Shown piece by piece: positions 16,574 through 25,765 of a stretch of 64,000 nt of DNA. A program made the position numbers and the translations under genes. Position 1 is the first letter of the stretch. Every line of letters begins with the position of its first letter. The stretch is from CAYQUC01 sp964514215 (lineage in GTDB: Bacteria > Pseudomonadota > Gammaproteobacteria > UBA6429 > Thiohalophilaceae). The notes beneath the pieces are model-generated. The model had not been told where the DNA came from, searched no databases, and saw only the letters and a program-made list of their open reading frames with translations. The DNA lies in assembly GCA_964514215.1 (NCBI GenBank), contig CAZEPW010000004.1, positions 1 through 64,000 of the forward strand. Direction: 5' to 3'.

Positions 16574-18703
16574 ATGTGTTCTGTGAGCATTAATTATACC
16601 AAACATGGCACGTCGAATAGCGCTTCTAAAAATTCAACAAAATACAGCTTGAATAATAAAACACTGGCTAACGATGAACAATCTTATCCCGGTTATTTAG
16701 CATTATATGGTTTGACAGAATCTGCCTTTTCAAAAAAACCTGATGATAAATTTTTTTATTTAGGCACAGAGCAAGCTCGCCGTCTGACTGAGTTGAAAAG
16801 TTTGATACTCGATCGAAATTTGATTTTAAATATCAGAGGTGCTCGTGGAATTGGTAAATCAAGTTTAATTAAACGTTTTGTAAAAATATCAGATAAAAGT
16901 TTACGGTTTAGTTATTTTTCGGCAAAGCCAAAAATGAACAGTGATCAAATGTTTTTTAATGTTTCGGCTGGGTTTGGATTAAGTGGTATAGCGGATGATG
17001 ATACTAATTTTAAACAAGTATGCATTAATAATATAAAATATCTGGAAGATAGTGGTGTTACGCCGATATTAATTATTGATAATGTTCAACGGTTTGCTAT
17101 TGATACGTTAAAATCGGTATTTGAATTAGTTAATCGTTGGGACAAGAATCATCCTAAATTACGCATAATACTGCTTAGTGATTTAAGTTTTAAAGAAACA
17201 TTAGAACAGGAAAAAATTAAACATTTACGAATTCTTATTTCAAATATAATAGAGCTTGAGCCGTTGTCAAAAGAGCAAGTTGAACGGTATATTCATCATC
17301 GCTTAGCGATAGCTGGGCTTGATGGTAGTAATCCAATTTCACGTAAGGCATGTTCTGCCATATTTGATAAATCTAAAGGTATCCCCAAACGAATTAATCA
17401 TTATTGTCATCTTGCTTTAAATGATGGTATGACTGAAATGGGTATGAAGGATTTTTTTGATGGAGAAAATTTCAGTTTTCCAATACGAAAATATTTAGTG
17501 ACGGGATCCATTATGGCTATTTTTCTCGGGGTATTATTTAGCGTTTTTGATGAAAATAGAGAAAACCAAGAGAAAAAACTATTAGTAACGCCAAGTATCA
17601 ATCAGAAAATAAATGAATCTGATATTAATAGTGTTAAGGCGACAATATCAACTCCAAAAGCGGCTAAAAGCATAACTGTCACAAAAGTGCTGGCACCGAA
17701 AATTATTTACGATTTCACACAAATTAAATTAAATTTAACAAAAGAAATAACGGCTGAAAATTTAAATAAAATTGCTGGATTGCAGGTTGTTAAAAAATCA
17801 ACTACCACAATAAAAGTTAAATCGACTGAGAAACCAAAAAAGAAATTAAGCGCTAAGAATAATGCATCTTCAAAAAGTCAGATAATAAAACCGATAAAGA
17901 AAAAATCAATAAAAAAACCTAAAATAGTTAAATTAACTAAAACGACAAAGTCATCTACTGTTTCTGCCAAAAAAACACCTGTTCGAGCTGCTTCGGTAGC
18001 GAAGAAAAAGGAAAAACAAAGTAATAATTCAAAAAAATATGATGTTAGTAAATTAACAACGATAACGAGTAAAAGTTTTCCTGAAATTATATCGGTGAAA
18101 CCTCTTTTATTAAGCTCAGTAAAATCAGAACGAACGGTAAGTTTGTTTGGCGCAGGTTTTGGCAAGAAAAGTAAAGTTACTATCTATGGTAATGGTATAT
18201 TAAAAGAAATGCATGAAACCAAAATTAAATATATTTCTTCTAATCAAATTAATATAAAAATTATACCTAGTGATTATCCAAGAAAAAACTGGATAGTTAT
18301 AACTGACCCCAAAAAAGGAAAATCAAATAGCAAGTTATTTGAAATTACCCGGTTTATTCCAATTAAATCTAATTTATCAATACAAGACTCTGAATGGATT
18401 TTAGCTCAAAAAGGTAATATGTACATTTTGCATGTGTTGGGTAGTAAAGATAAAAGTAAAATTGTAAATTTCAAACATTTTGACAAAATTAAAGGACAAC
18501 TTGCGGTATTTGTTAATAATCGTAATAATGAAAAGTGGTATCACCTAATAGTCGGGGTATTCAAGAGCCGATACGAGGCAAAATTAGCAATGCAAGATTT
18601 ACCCCCCACAGCCAATAAACCCTGGATTAGCCCAATAAGGGAGATTCAAAAAGTTATATACCGTTTAAATCAAAAAACAGCATCTTCCTCTCAAAAGTTT
18701 TAG
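16574..18703 (+). CDS. ExeA/DamX-type ATPase with SPOR domain
   Basis: A 709-residue inner membrane protein. Residues about 40-285 are an ExeA/GspA-type AAA ATPase (ALYGLTESAFSKKPD; Walker A GARGIGKS at 89-96). The Walker B strand reads LIIDNVQ, so the usual glutamate is N170. One transmembrane helix (IMAIFLGVLFSVF) follows near 315, then about 150 residues of Lys/Ser/Thr-rich linker, an IPT/TIG-like beta domain (about 515-600, SVSLFGAGFG-type turn), and a C-terminal SPOR fold (about 610-700) that in other proteins binds denuded septal glycans. This resembles DamX of Vibrio and Pseudomonas, but it is not in an aro-dam context. It likely links peptidoglycan to an envelope machine. The TolC gene follows 154 bp downstream. 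Confidence 0.8.
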   Translation: MCSVSINYTKHGTSNSASKNSTKYSLNNKTLANDEQSYPGYLALYGLTESAFSKKPDDKFFYLGTEQARRLTELKSLILDRNLILNIRGARGIGKSSLIKRFVKISDKSLRFSYFSAKPKMNSDQMFFNVSAGFGLSGIADDDTNFKQVCINNIKYLEDSGVTPILIIDNVQRFAIDTLKSVFELVNRWDKNHPKLRIILLSDLSFKETLEQEKIKHLRILISNIIELEPLSKEQVERYIHHRLAIAGLDGSNPISRKACSAIFDKSKGIPKRINHYCHLALNDGMTEMGMKDFFDGENFSFPIRKYLVTGSIMAIFLGVLFSVFDENRENQEKKLLVTPSINQKINESDINSVKATISTPKAAKSITVTKVLAPKIIYDFTQIKLNLTKEITAENLNKIAGLQVVKKSTTTIKVKSTEKPKKKLSAKNNASSKSQIIKPIKKKSIKKPKIVKLTKTTKSSTVSAKKTPVRAASVAKKKEKQSNNSKKYDVSKLTTITSKSFPEIISVKPLLLSSVKSERTVSLFGAGFGKKSKVTIYGNGILKEMHETKIKYISSNQINIKIIPSDYPRKNWIVITDPKKGKSNSKLFEITRFIPIKSNLSIQDSEWILAQKGNMYILHVLGSKDKSKIVNFKHFDKIKGQLAVFVNNRNNEKWYHLIVGVFKSRYEAKLAMQDLPPTANKPWISPIREIQKVIYRLNQKTASSSQKF

Positions 18704-18857
18704 GTCTAATAATATCAAATTGTAACAATTTGCATATATTGCTTATCAGTAATTGCACAAATAGTTATACTCTAGCAAGATAAGCAAAGTAATAAGATTT
18801 CATTTAGATTACAGTATAGTGGTAATCAATGACAGACTACTTTGGAGAAACGCAGCT

Positions 18858-20309
18858 GTGACATATTGTTATAAAACAACGAATAAAATCTTGTTTTTTC
18901 TGGTTGTTTTACTTTTTCAAGATCATATTATTTCTACGGTATATGCAGCTGAAGAAACTATTGACAGTTTTGAATCATTTATCCAAAAAGTTCTAAAAAA
19001 TCATGAATCCCTTAAAATTGCCAAGCGTAATATAATTAAGACTCGAAATGATGTTGATGTAATCGAGAGTAAATTAGGCTGGAATTTATTTGCAAATAGT
19101 GCTGTGAATCGAAGTCGTTCTTTTTTTGGCGCTATATCAATCCAGTCAAACTTGGCATTGGGTATAAATAAGATATTTCAATCGGGGGATTCTATAGAAT
19201 TAACAAGTAGTTATAGTCTTGATGATAGCGAGTTTGTTATTATTAATTCACAAGCAAATCCGATAGCAACAACTAGACTTGATGTTAATTATAGAATTCC
19301 GTTATTTCAGAATAAAAATTATAACCAATATTTACTCGATGAAACATCCGTTGCTTTAAAATATCGGCAGTCTCGAAATTCTCAATTAATTACTCGTGAT
19401 GAGATAACCGTTCAAGCAATTGAACTTTTTTATGGTGCCGCTGTTTTAGTGGCTAGACTTAAAACAGCCAAGCAATCAATTACTCGCGCTAAAAAATTGA
19501 AAGCTCATATTCAAAAAAATATTGATTTAGGAATTCTTGAGAAGGGTGAAATATTACAATCAAATGCTCAGCTGTATAACCTACAAGGCCAATATCAAGA
19601 GCTTAAATTAGTTTGGGAACAAAGCGAAATAGCCATTAACCGTTTAATAGGAAACACTTGGGATGCTCGTTTTATTCCCCGGGTGCGTTTTAGCGAAAGT
19701 AAGGAGTATAACTTTGATGATATAAGCGCTAATGTAAAAAAATATAATCCTGAATTAAAAATATTAAATTTAAACTTAAAGCTAATTGATTCAATAATAA
19801 CTTTAAACATGGATAATACCCGTCCTAAACTTGATCTTGTGTTTACTCTTGGATCTTTAAATACTCAGGGACCAAGTGGTATCGGTACGATTAATGATAC
19901 CGATGTTATTGGTGGCATTAAGCTGGAATATAATCAAGCGTTGGATAAACGTGGCATCAATAATAAACTATATCAATCACAACTTGATAAAATGAATATA
20001 GAAACAACTATTTCAAAGTTAAAAATAGATTTAAATTATGATAGCTATTCATTGGTTTCTAATATAAAAAGAGCCTCTAAGATAAATGACAATTACCAGC
20101 GAAGGCATGAGCAAGAAATAGAAAAATATAACGATATTGTTAGACGCTATCGAGCTGGCCGAGCGGATACAAATATTGTTATTCAATTTGAAAATGAACG
20201 TACTCAAGCCGAGCTTGTTTATAATACGCAAACTATATTGCGTGAAAAAACCATTGCCTTGTTAAAATTAAAGCAAGGGATTTTAGTTAAAAATAAGGCA
20301 TATAAATAA
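18858..20309 (+). CDS. TolC-family outer membrane efflux protein
   Basis: A 483-residue exported protein with signal peptide (ILFFLVVLLFQDHIISTVYA) and two long coiled-coil halves of the outer membrane efflux protein (OEP) family, which forms trimeric channel-tunnels across the outer membrane and periplasm. The heptad-rich regions around FIQKVLKNHESLKIAKRNI and RRYRAGRADTNIVIQFENER are typical. GTG at 18858 is chosen: it gives a clean signal peptide and has GGAG ten bases upstream; the GTG at 18819 would add 13 residues. Only four bases separate it from the RND gene, so the two are one operon. No lipobox is seen, unlike OprM. Confidence 0.88.
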   Translation: MTYCYKTTNKILFFLVVLLFQDHIISTVYAAEETIDSFESFIQKVLKNHESLKIAKRNIIKTRNDVDVIESKLGWNLFANSAVNRSRSFFGAISIQSNLALGINKIFQSGDSIELTSSYSLDDSEFVIINSQANPIATTRLDVNYRIPLFQNKNYNQYLLDETSVALKYRQSRNSQLITRDEITVQAIELFYGAAVLVARLKTAKQSITRAKKLKAHIQKNIDLGILEKGEILQSNAQLYNLQGQYQELKLVWEQSEIAINRLIGNTWDARFIPRVRFSESKEYNFDDISANVKKYNPELKILNLNLKLIDSIITLNMDNTRPKLDLVFTLGSLNTQGPSGIGTINDTDVIGGIKLEYNQALDKRGINNKLYQSQLDKMNIETTISKLKIDLNYDSYSLVSNIKRASKINDNYQRRHEQEIEKYNDIVRRYRAGRADTNIVIQFENERTQAELVYNTQTILREKTIALLKLKQGILVKNKAYK

Positions 20310-20313
20310 TACC

Positions 20314-23300
20314 ATGAAAAATGTTATCGCGTTTTTTGTCAATCGGAGTCTGGTTGTTAACTTGATTTCGATTTTTGTTATTGTTGTTGGTATTTATGCC
20401 AGCTTAGTTATAAATCGAGAGGCCTTTCCTAATGTTAATCTTGATCAAATAAGTATCTCAATTAGTTATCCTGGAACATCACCAGAAGAAGTTGATCAAT
20501 TGGTTATTACGCCGATTGAACAAGAGTTAAAATCTGTCGATGGGATTGATAAAATGACTTCGGTATCATTTCCATCCATGGGAACTATTGTTCTTGAACT
20601 TGATTCTGAGTCGAGTAATCGTGAACGGATGATTAGTGATGTACAACAAGCTATCGATAAAGCCAAATTACCATTGGATTTACCCTATGAACCATATGTA
20701 CTCGAAATAGATGGTCGCGTTTTTCCAATCATTCAGCTGGCTGTCTCTGCTCCGATAACGGATTTAGAATTAAAGCGTCTTGGCGATCGAATTAAAGATG
20801 ACTTACTGGATATTAAAGGTGTTTCTAAAGTACAAATATTAAATAGCCGTAAGACGGAACTTCGAATCCTTGTTGATCCTGAAAAATTACATACCAACCG
20901 TATATCAATTGGTGATCTTCAAAGAATTTTAAAAAGCTGGAATATTAATGCTCCCGGAGGTGAAATTAATACACCTGATGGACAAAAATCATTGCGTATT
21001 GTTGGTCAGTTTAAAGACCCTATTGATGCAGCAAATTTAATTATTCGTTCCAATGAATTTGGTGAAGGAATTCGTTTGGGAGATATTGCCAGCATTTCAG
21101 AAGAATTAGAAAAACCGACAGAGTATTACGATGTGGATGGTAAACCAGCGCTTGTGATGTTGGTTATGAAAAAGGCTGATGGCGATATTATTGAGTCGGT
21201 AAAACAAATAAGATCCTATTTGGATTCTATAACTAAAAAATACGGTGCTTCAGTAAAAGTTAGCACCTTTCAAGATTTTTCAGAAAAAGCACAATTACGA
21301 CTGAGTGTTTTAACGACTAACGGCATTGTTGGTTTGTTTTTAGTTTTTATTTGCTTAATATTATTCTTACGACCGTCCGTGGCTTTAACAACAACCTGGG
21401 GATTGCCAATTGTTTTTTTATCCGGTTTATTTTTATTACACGCAATTGGTATTACTCTGAATTTAGTTTCAATGTTAGGTTTTATTATGGTTCTGGGTAT
21501 GATTGTTGATGACGCTATCATTGTTGGAGAAAATATTACTTATCATATGGAAGAAGGCGTTCCACCTTTAAAAGCAGCAACGCTTGGTGCGTATGAGTTG
21601 ATGGGGCCGGTGACAACAACGGTTTTAACCACTGTCGCAGCTTTTTTACCCATGTTATTCATGTCTGGAATCATTGGTAAATTTATTGTTTCAATTCCTA
21701 TTGTCGTTATTTCTTTGTTATTGTTATCGTGGTTGGAGTCATTTTTAATTTTACCTAGCCATGTTTCAGAGTTTACTCATAAACATAAAGTTGTTAAAGA
21801 GCGTGCTTGGTTAATTAAGTTCGAAAATATTTATGTTTATGTTTTAGAAAAATCGTTAAAACACCGGGTTATAACCGTAATACTATCTTTTGGAGTATTA
21901 ATTGGTTCCATCATTATGTCGGTTAATTTAATGAAGTTTGAATTATTTCCTTCAGAAGGTGTTGAAGAGTTTTATATTCATGCAACGGCTAAACGCGGTA
22001 CGGCGTTACATGATATGCAATCAACTCTTCACAATGTTAATGGCGTGGTTCGTGAAAACTTGGATGAAACACAGTTAGAGAGTATTGTCGTGACGGCTGG
22101 TAAAATGGCATTAGACAGTGTTAACGATCCTTTAACGCAACGTGGTAGTCGTTTTGGTCAGCTGCATATAATTTTTACGCCCATTTTGTTACGTCCTGAT
22201 CATGATGCTCAAGCAGATATGTACCGCGTACTGGATATTTTAATCGCTCGTTTTTCAAATTTGGATTTGAGCTTACATGCTAAGAAACCAGGGCCTCCTA
22301 CAGGACGAGCGTTACAGGTAGAAATAGTGGGTGATGATTTTGAGTCGAGTAAAATTGTTGCCAAAAACCTTCAACAATATTTGGAAAAAATTAATGGCGT
22401 TAAGTCTATTGAAACGGATTTAAGACGTGGTGATGATGAATTACGGATAATTTTAGACCGAAAAAAAGCGATTTACGCGGGAGTTGATTTAGCTACTGTT
22501 TCAACACATTTACGTGCGATTGCAAGTGGTTTGCGAGTTTCAACTATTCGTCGTGGAAAAGAAGAAATTGATGTGACTATCCGTTTACCTGATGATATCG
22601 AAAAAAACATTGGTTACTTAAAAACTATCGAAATTCCAAATAATAAAAATGGTTTAATACCATTAAATAAAATTTCACGAATTGAACAAGTACCTGCAGT
22701 TGCTACTGTGCGTCATAGCGAAGGTAGGAAAGTGCTTAGAGTTATGGCCAATGTGGATCCCAATATTATAACTAGTTTTTCGCTTAATCGAATGGTGAAA
22801 AAGAATAGTGATATTTGGTTGGCTGAAAATAAAGAAAATATTGTAGTTAACTTTGGAGGTGAACAAGAAAAAAATCAGGAATCTTTTAATAGCTTGGGAA
22901 TTGCATTTTTATTTGCTTTGGTAGGAATTTATTTTATTTTAGCGATTCAATTTAATCATATTGGATATCCTTTTGCTGTTATGTTAGCGATACCATTTGG
23001 TGCGGTTGGTGTCATATTGAGTTTTTACGTACATGATTTGTTATGGAAACCAATGCCGTTATCATTTTTCTCAACGATGGGTATGGTTGCTTTAACGGGT
23101 GTTGTGGTTAATAGTTCTATGATTTTATTAGTATTTATTCAGCGAGCTTTAAAACAAGGGGTTGATGCTTACGATGCAATTATGCAGGCCGGGCGACGAC
23201 GTTTGCGAGCTGTTGTGTTAACTGCGATGACTACTGTGGTTGGATTATTACCAACTGCTTATGGTTGGGGCGGTATGGATCCATTTGTTTCTCCGATGGC

Positions 23301-23397
23301 TTTAGCGCTATCGTGGGGTTTAATTTTTGCTACCTTGGTGACATTAATAACTATTCCAGCATTAATGGCAATCATTTTGCGCGCGAAAGTAAAGTAA
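20314..23397 (+). CDS. RND efflux pump permease (AcrB/MexB-like superfamily)
   Basis: A 1027-residue resistance-nodulation-division transporter with 12 helices in two halves and two large periplasmic loops. The N-terminus MKNVIAFFVNRSLVVNLIS and the sequences REAFPNVNLDQISISISYPG and GTSPEEVDQLVITPIEQEL are typical. The proton-relay aspartates of helix 4 are D399 and D400 (MIVDDAII). Full length, so a working pump is expected. The divergent HAE subfamily, not classic AcrB, is likely. It needs a periplasmic adaptor protein, but none is encoded next to it or elsewhere in this window. Substrate cannot be inferred. Confidence 0.93.
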   Translation: MKNVIAFFVNRSLVVNLISIFVIVVGIYASLVINREAFPNVNLDQISISISYPGTSPEEVDQLVITPIEQELKSVDGIDKMTSVSFPSMGTIVLELDSESSNRERMISDVQQAIDKAKLPLDLPYEPYVLEIDGRVFPIIQLAVSAPITDLELKRLGDRIKDDLLDIKGVSKVQILNSRKTELRILVDPEKLHTNRISIGDLQRILKSWNINAPGGEINTPDGQKSLRIVGQFKDPIDAANLIIRSNEFGEGIRLGDIASISEELEKPTEYYDVDGKPALVMLVMKKADGDIIESVKQIRSYLDSITKKYGASVKVSTFQDFSEKAQLRLSVLTTNGIVGLFLVFICLILFLRPSVALTTTWGLPIVFLSGLFLLHAIGITLNLVSMLGFIMVLGMIVDDAIIVGENITYHMEEGVPPLKAATLGAYELMGPVTTTVLTTVAAFLPMLFMSGIIGKFIVSIPIVVISLLLLSWLESFLILPSHVSEFTHKHKVVKERAWLIKFENIYVYVLEKSLKHRVITVILSFGVLIGSIIMSVNLMKFELFPSEGVEEFYIHATAKRGTALHDMQSTLHNVNGVVRENLDETQLESIVVTAGKMALDSVNDPLTQRGSRFGQLHIIFTPILLRPDHDAQADMYRVLDILIARFSNLDLSLHAKKPGPPTGRALQVEIVGDDFESSKIVAKNLQQYLEKINGVKSIETDLRRGDDELRIILDRKKAIYAGVDLATVSTHLRAIASGLRVSTIRRGKEEIDVTIRLPDDIEKNIGYLKTIEIPNNKNGLIPLNKISRIEQVPAVATVRHSEGRKVLRVMANVDPNIITSFSLNRMVKKNSDIWLAENKENIVVNFGGEQEKNQESFNSLGIAFLFALVGIYFILAIQFNHIGYPFAVMLAIPFGAVGVILSFYVHDLLWKPMPLSFFSTMGMVALTGVVVNSSMILLVFIQRALKQGVDAYDAIMQAGRRRLRAVVLTAMTTVVGLLPTAYGWGGMDPFVSPMALALSWGLIFATLVTLITIPALMAIILRAKVK

Positions 23398-23562
23398 ATT
23401 TGATATTTGTTTAAAAAACAACCTATAAGTATTTAATAGTATCAAATAATAAATCAACAATTAATTTATGGCTTGTCATTTTTGTTGTTTTGCCGTTTCT
23501 AGGATAGAAAATTATAGTTATAATTAATTTAGTATTAAGAATTATTTAAAGAGAAGGCCACG

Positions 23563-23576
23563 TTGATCTTTATCAC
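23563..23576 (+). promoter_or_regulatory. FNR/Anr-like box
   Basis: TTGAT-CTTT-ATCAC differs at one position from the FNR/Anr consensus TTGAT-N4-ATCAA. It lies about 78 bp before the hybrid kinase start, a sensible distance for oxygen-responsive activation or repression. A chance match is possible. Confidence 0.4.
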
Positions 23577-23653
23577 ATTTATTAGTAACTAAATTTAAGG
23601 TTTTTTTCGATTTACCGATATATAAGGTGTATTTAAACAGGCTTTGTATATCA

Positions 23654-25600
23654 ATGAATGAAGTTAATAACACTTTACTTAAATTGTTTTCAGTAACCAG
23701 CGTGATTACCTTAATTATTGCAGTTGTTTCTATTGGTTTATTCTATAAAACTTTTGCGGTTAATTTACTAGAAGAACAAAGTGCAGAAACTAATACGCTA
23801 CTAAGTAAAATAATTTACAACAGTATTCATATTGGTATTGAGACAAAATTAGGCGTTAAAAATTTATTTAATGATGAATCCATTAAATTTATTTCTTCCC
23901 AAAAAAATCATCCGTTTTTAACCTCGGTTATTCAAGATAGTATTGAGCAAACTCCCGTTGTTAAAGTTAAAATTTACAACCCAAAATTAAAAACAATATA
24001 TTCTACCATCCAAGAAAATATTGGAAAAACAATTGATAATATCAATATACAAAAAGTGATTGAAACCGGTGAAAGTTATACTGATATTAATCATTATGAA
24101 AAATTTGTACTTGATGGTAAAACACTTAATAACGTTACATTGTTAACGACCTATATTCCGATGACTATTGCACATGAAATGACAGATTCAGATATTAAAG
24201 AATATGGTTTATTTGGAATTTATGTTGATGTTACTAAGCGTTATCAATCGATAGTGAGTAGCCAATGGAGTTTTGTAAGCGTTATTACTATTATATTGTT
24301 AATTATTTATAGCACATTGTATTTTGAGGTTAGGAAAATAAATTTTATCACTAATAAAAAACAACAAAATTTAGACGAAGAACTGCGAAAAGCTGAAAAA
24401 ACAAATTTAGTTTTGGGTAAAAACTTTGCAAAAGTTGCGACCAAAAGAGATAGGGCTGTAAAAGAGAATGAAGCTAAAAGCCAATTTTTAGCTAATATGA
24501 GCCATGAATTACGGACACCATTAAATGCAATTATTGGCTATAGCGAAATGATATCCGATGATATGGATGATGGTGAAACCAGTAAAATAAAAGAAGATTC
24601 ACACAGAATTAATAGCGCTGGAAAACATCTATTAATTATTATCAATGATATTCTTGATATTTCTAAAATTGAAGCCGGAAAAATGGAATTGAATATCGAA
24701 GAATTTAATGTTGATGATATGATAGATGAAATTATAGCAACCAGTAAGCCATTAGCGGATAAAAATAATAATAAACTAATTGTTGTGTTGAATACAACAG
24801 TTAAAACTATTAAATCGGATCTCACTCGCACTAGGCAAATTCTTTTAAACTTAATTAGTAATGCAATTAAATTCACTCTTGATGGTGATATATTTATAAC
24901 AATTAATGATTCTGAGCTTGATGGACAAAAATCGGTGGAATTTATTGTACAAGACACTGGTGTCGGTTTAGATGATAAATACATTAAAGAAATATTTAGC
25001 CCATTTAATCAAGCTGATCTATCTATGTCAAAGAAATATGAAGGCACAGGATTAGGGTTAACCATTAGCAAGCTATTTTGTGAATTGATGAATGGCGATA
25101 TTTCGGTTTCAAGCACAATAGGACAGGGAGCAACCTTTTTGGTCAATATTCCAGTTGTTGTTAATCCATCTAAGAATGATTTGGTGCTTAACGAGACTAG
25201 TAATAAACATGGTGAATATTGTGCCAATGTTGTTATAGTTGATCATGACCCTCAAGCAAAAAAAATATTAACGAATTATCTTTGTGATATGAAGTTTTAC
25301 GTTATTTCGGCATCCACTGGATTAGATGCTGTGCGAGTTGCACAAAATAATAATGTTGATATTATTATATTAGATGTTCAGTATTCGGGAATGGATGATT
25401 GGTTGGTATTAAAAAACTTAAAACATAATAATAAAACAAGAAATATCCGTATTATCGTCACGGCTTCAAAAGATGAGCTAGAATTAACTAAATCATTTGG
25501 AGCCGATGCTTATATATTAAAACCATTTGATAAAGAAATAGTAGAAGAAACGCTGTGTAATATTGTGGGAGGTAGCGACTCCGTAGTTTCTATACAATAA
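23654..25600 (+). CDS. hybrid sensor kinase with C-terminal receiver
   Basis: A 648-residue membrane kinase. Helix 1 (LFSVTSVITLIIAVVSIGLF) and helix 2 (SVITIILLIIYSTLYF) flank a periplasmic input of about 170 residues that I do not recognise. A short coiled coil leads to HisKA (ANMSHELRTPLNA, His near 285), HATPase_c (NLISNAIKF; DTGVGLDD; GTGLGLTISKL) and a receiver (about 525-640) with phosphoacceptor in IIILDVQYSG and K in ILKPF. GTG at 23627 would add nine residues; ATG at 23654 is preferred because the first helix follows closely. It lies 230 bp after the RND gene behind an FNR-like box and 165 bp before the REC-REC-ATPase gene, its probable partner. Confidence 0.85.
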   Translation: MNEVNNTLLKLFSVTSVITLIIAVVSIGLFYKTFAVNLLEEQSAETNTLLSKIIYNSIHIGIETKLGVKNLFNDESIKFISSQKNHPFLTSVIQDSIEQTPVVKVKIYNPKLKTIYSTIQENIGKTIDNINIQKVIETGESYTDINHYEKFVLDGKTLNNVTLLTTYIPMTIAHEMTDSDIKEYGLFGIYVDVTKRYQSIVSSQWSFVSVITIILLIIYSTLYFEVRKINFITNKKQQNLDEELRKAEKTNLVLGKNFAKVATKRDRAVKENEAKSQFLANMSHELRTPLNAIIGYSEMISDDMDDGETSKIKEDSHRINSAGKHLLIIINDILDISKIEAGKMELNIEEFNVDDMIDEIIATSKPLADKNNNKLIVVLNTTVKTIKSDLTRTRQILLNLISNAIKFTLDGDIFITINDSELDGQKSVEFIVQDTGVGLDDKYIKEIFSPFNQADLSMSKKYEGTGLGLTISKLFCELMNGDISVSSTIGQGATFLVNIPVVVNPSKNDLVLNETSNKHGEYCANVVIVDHDPQAKKILTNYLCDMKFYVISASTGLDAVRVAQNNNVDIIILDVQYSGMDDWLVLKNLKHNNKTRNIRIIVTASKDELELTKSFGADAYILKPFDKEIVEETLCNIVGGSDSVVSIQ

Positions 25601-25765
25601 TAAGATTATCTTGCTAATTTGCTTGAACTCAAGATAAGGGATAAAACTGTTTACATAGGTGATTATCGTTAAATTACCTAAATTCAACTAAATAGCTTTC
25701 AGTTTCTAAGTTAAAATGGATTTTGCTTAATCCGAGTTCAGATTAACTATAAAAATAAATAAACT

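Noticed and set aside
16574..18703. The ExeA-SPOR protein as the missing adaptor of the RND pump
   Set aside because: It has no lipoyl/barrel-sandwich domain or alpha-hairpin of membrane fusion proteins, and it starts with an ATPase domain.
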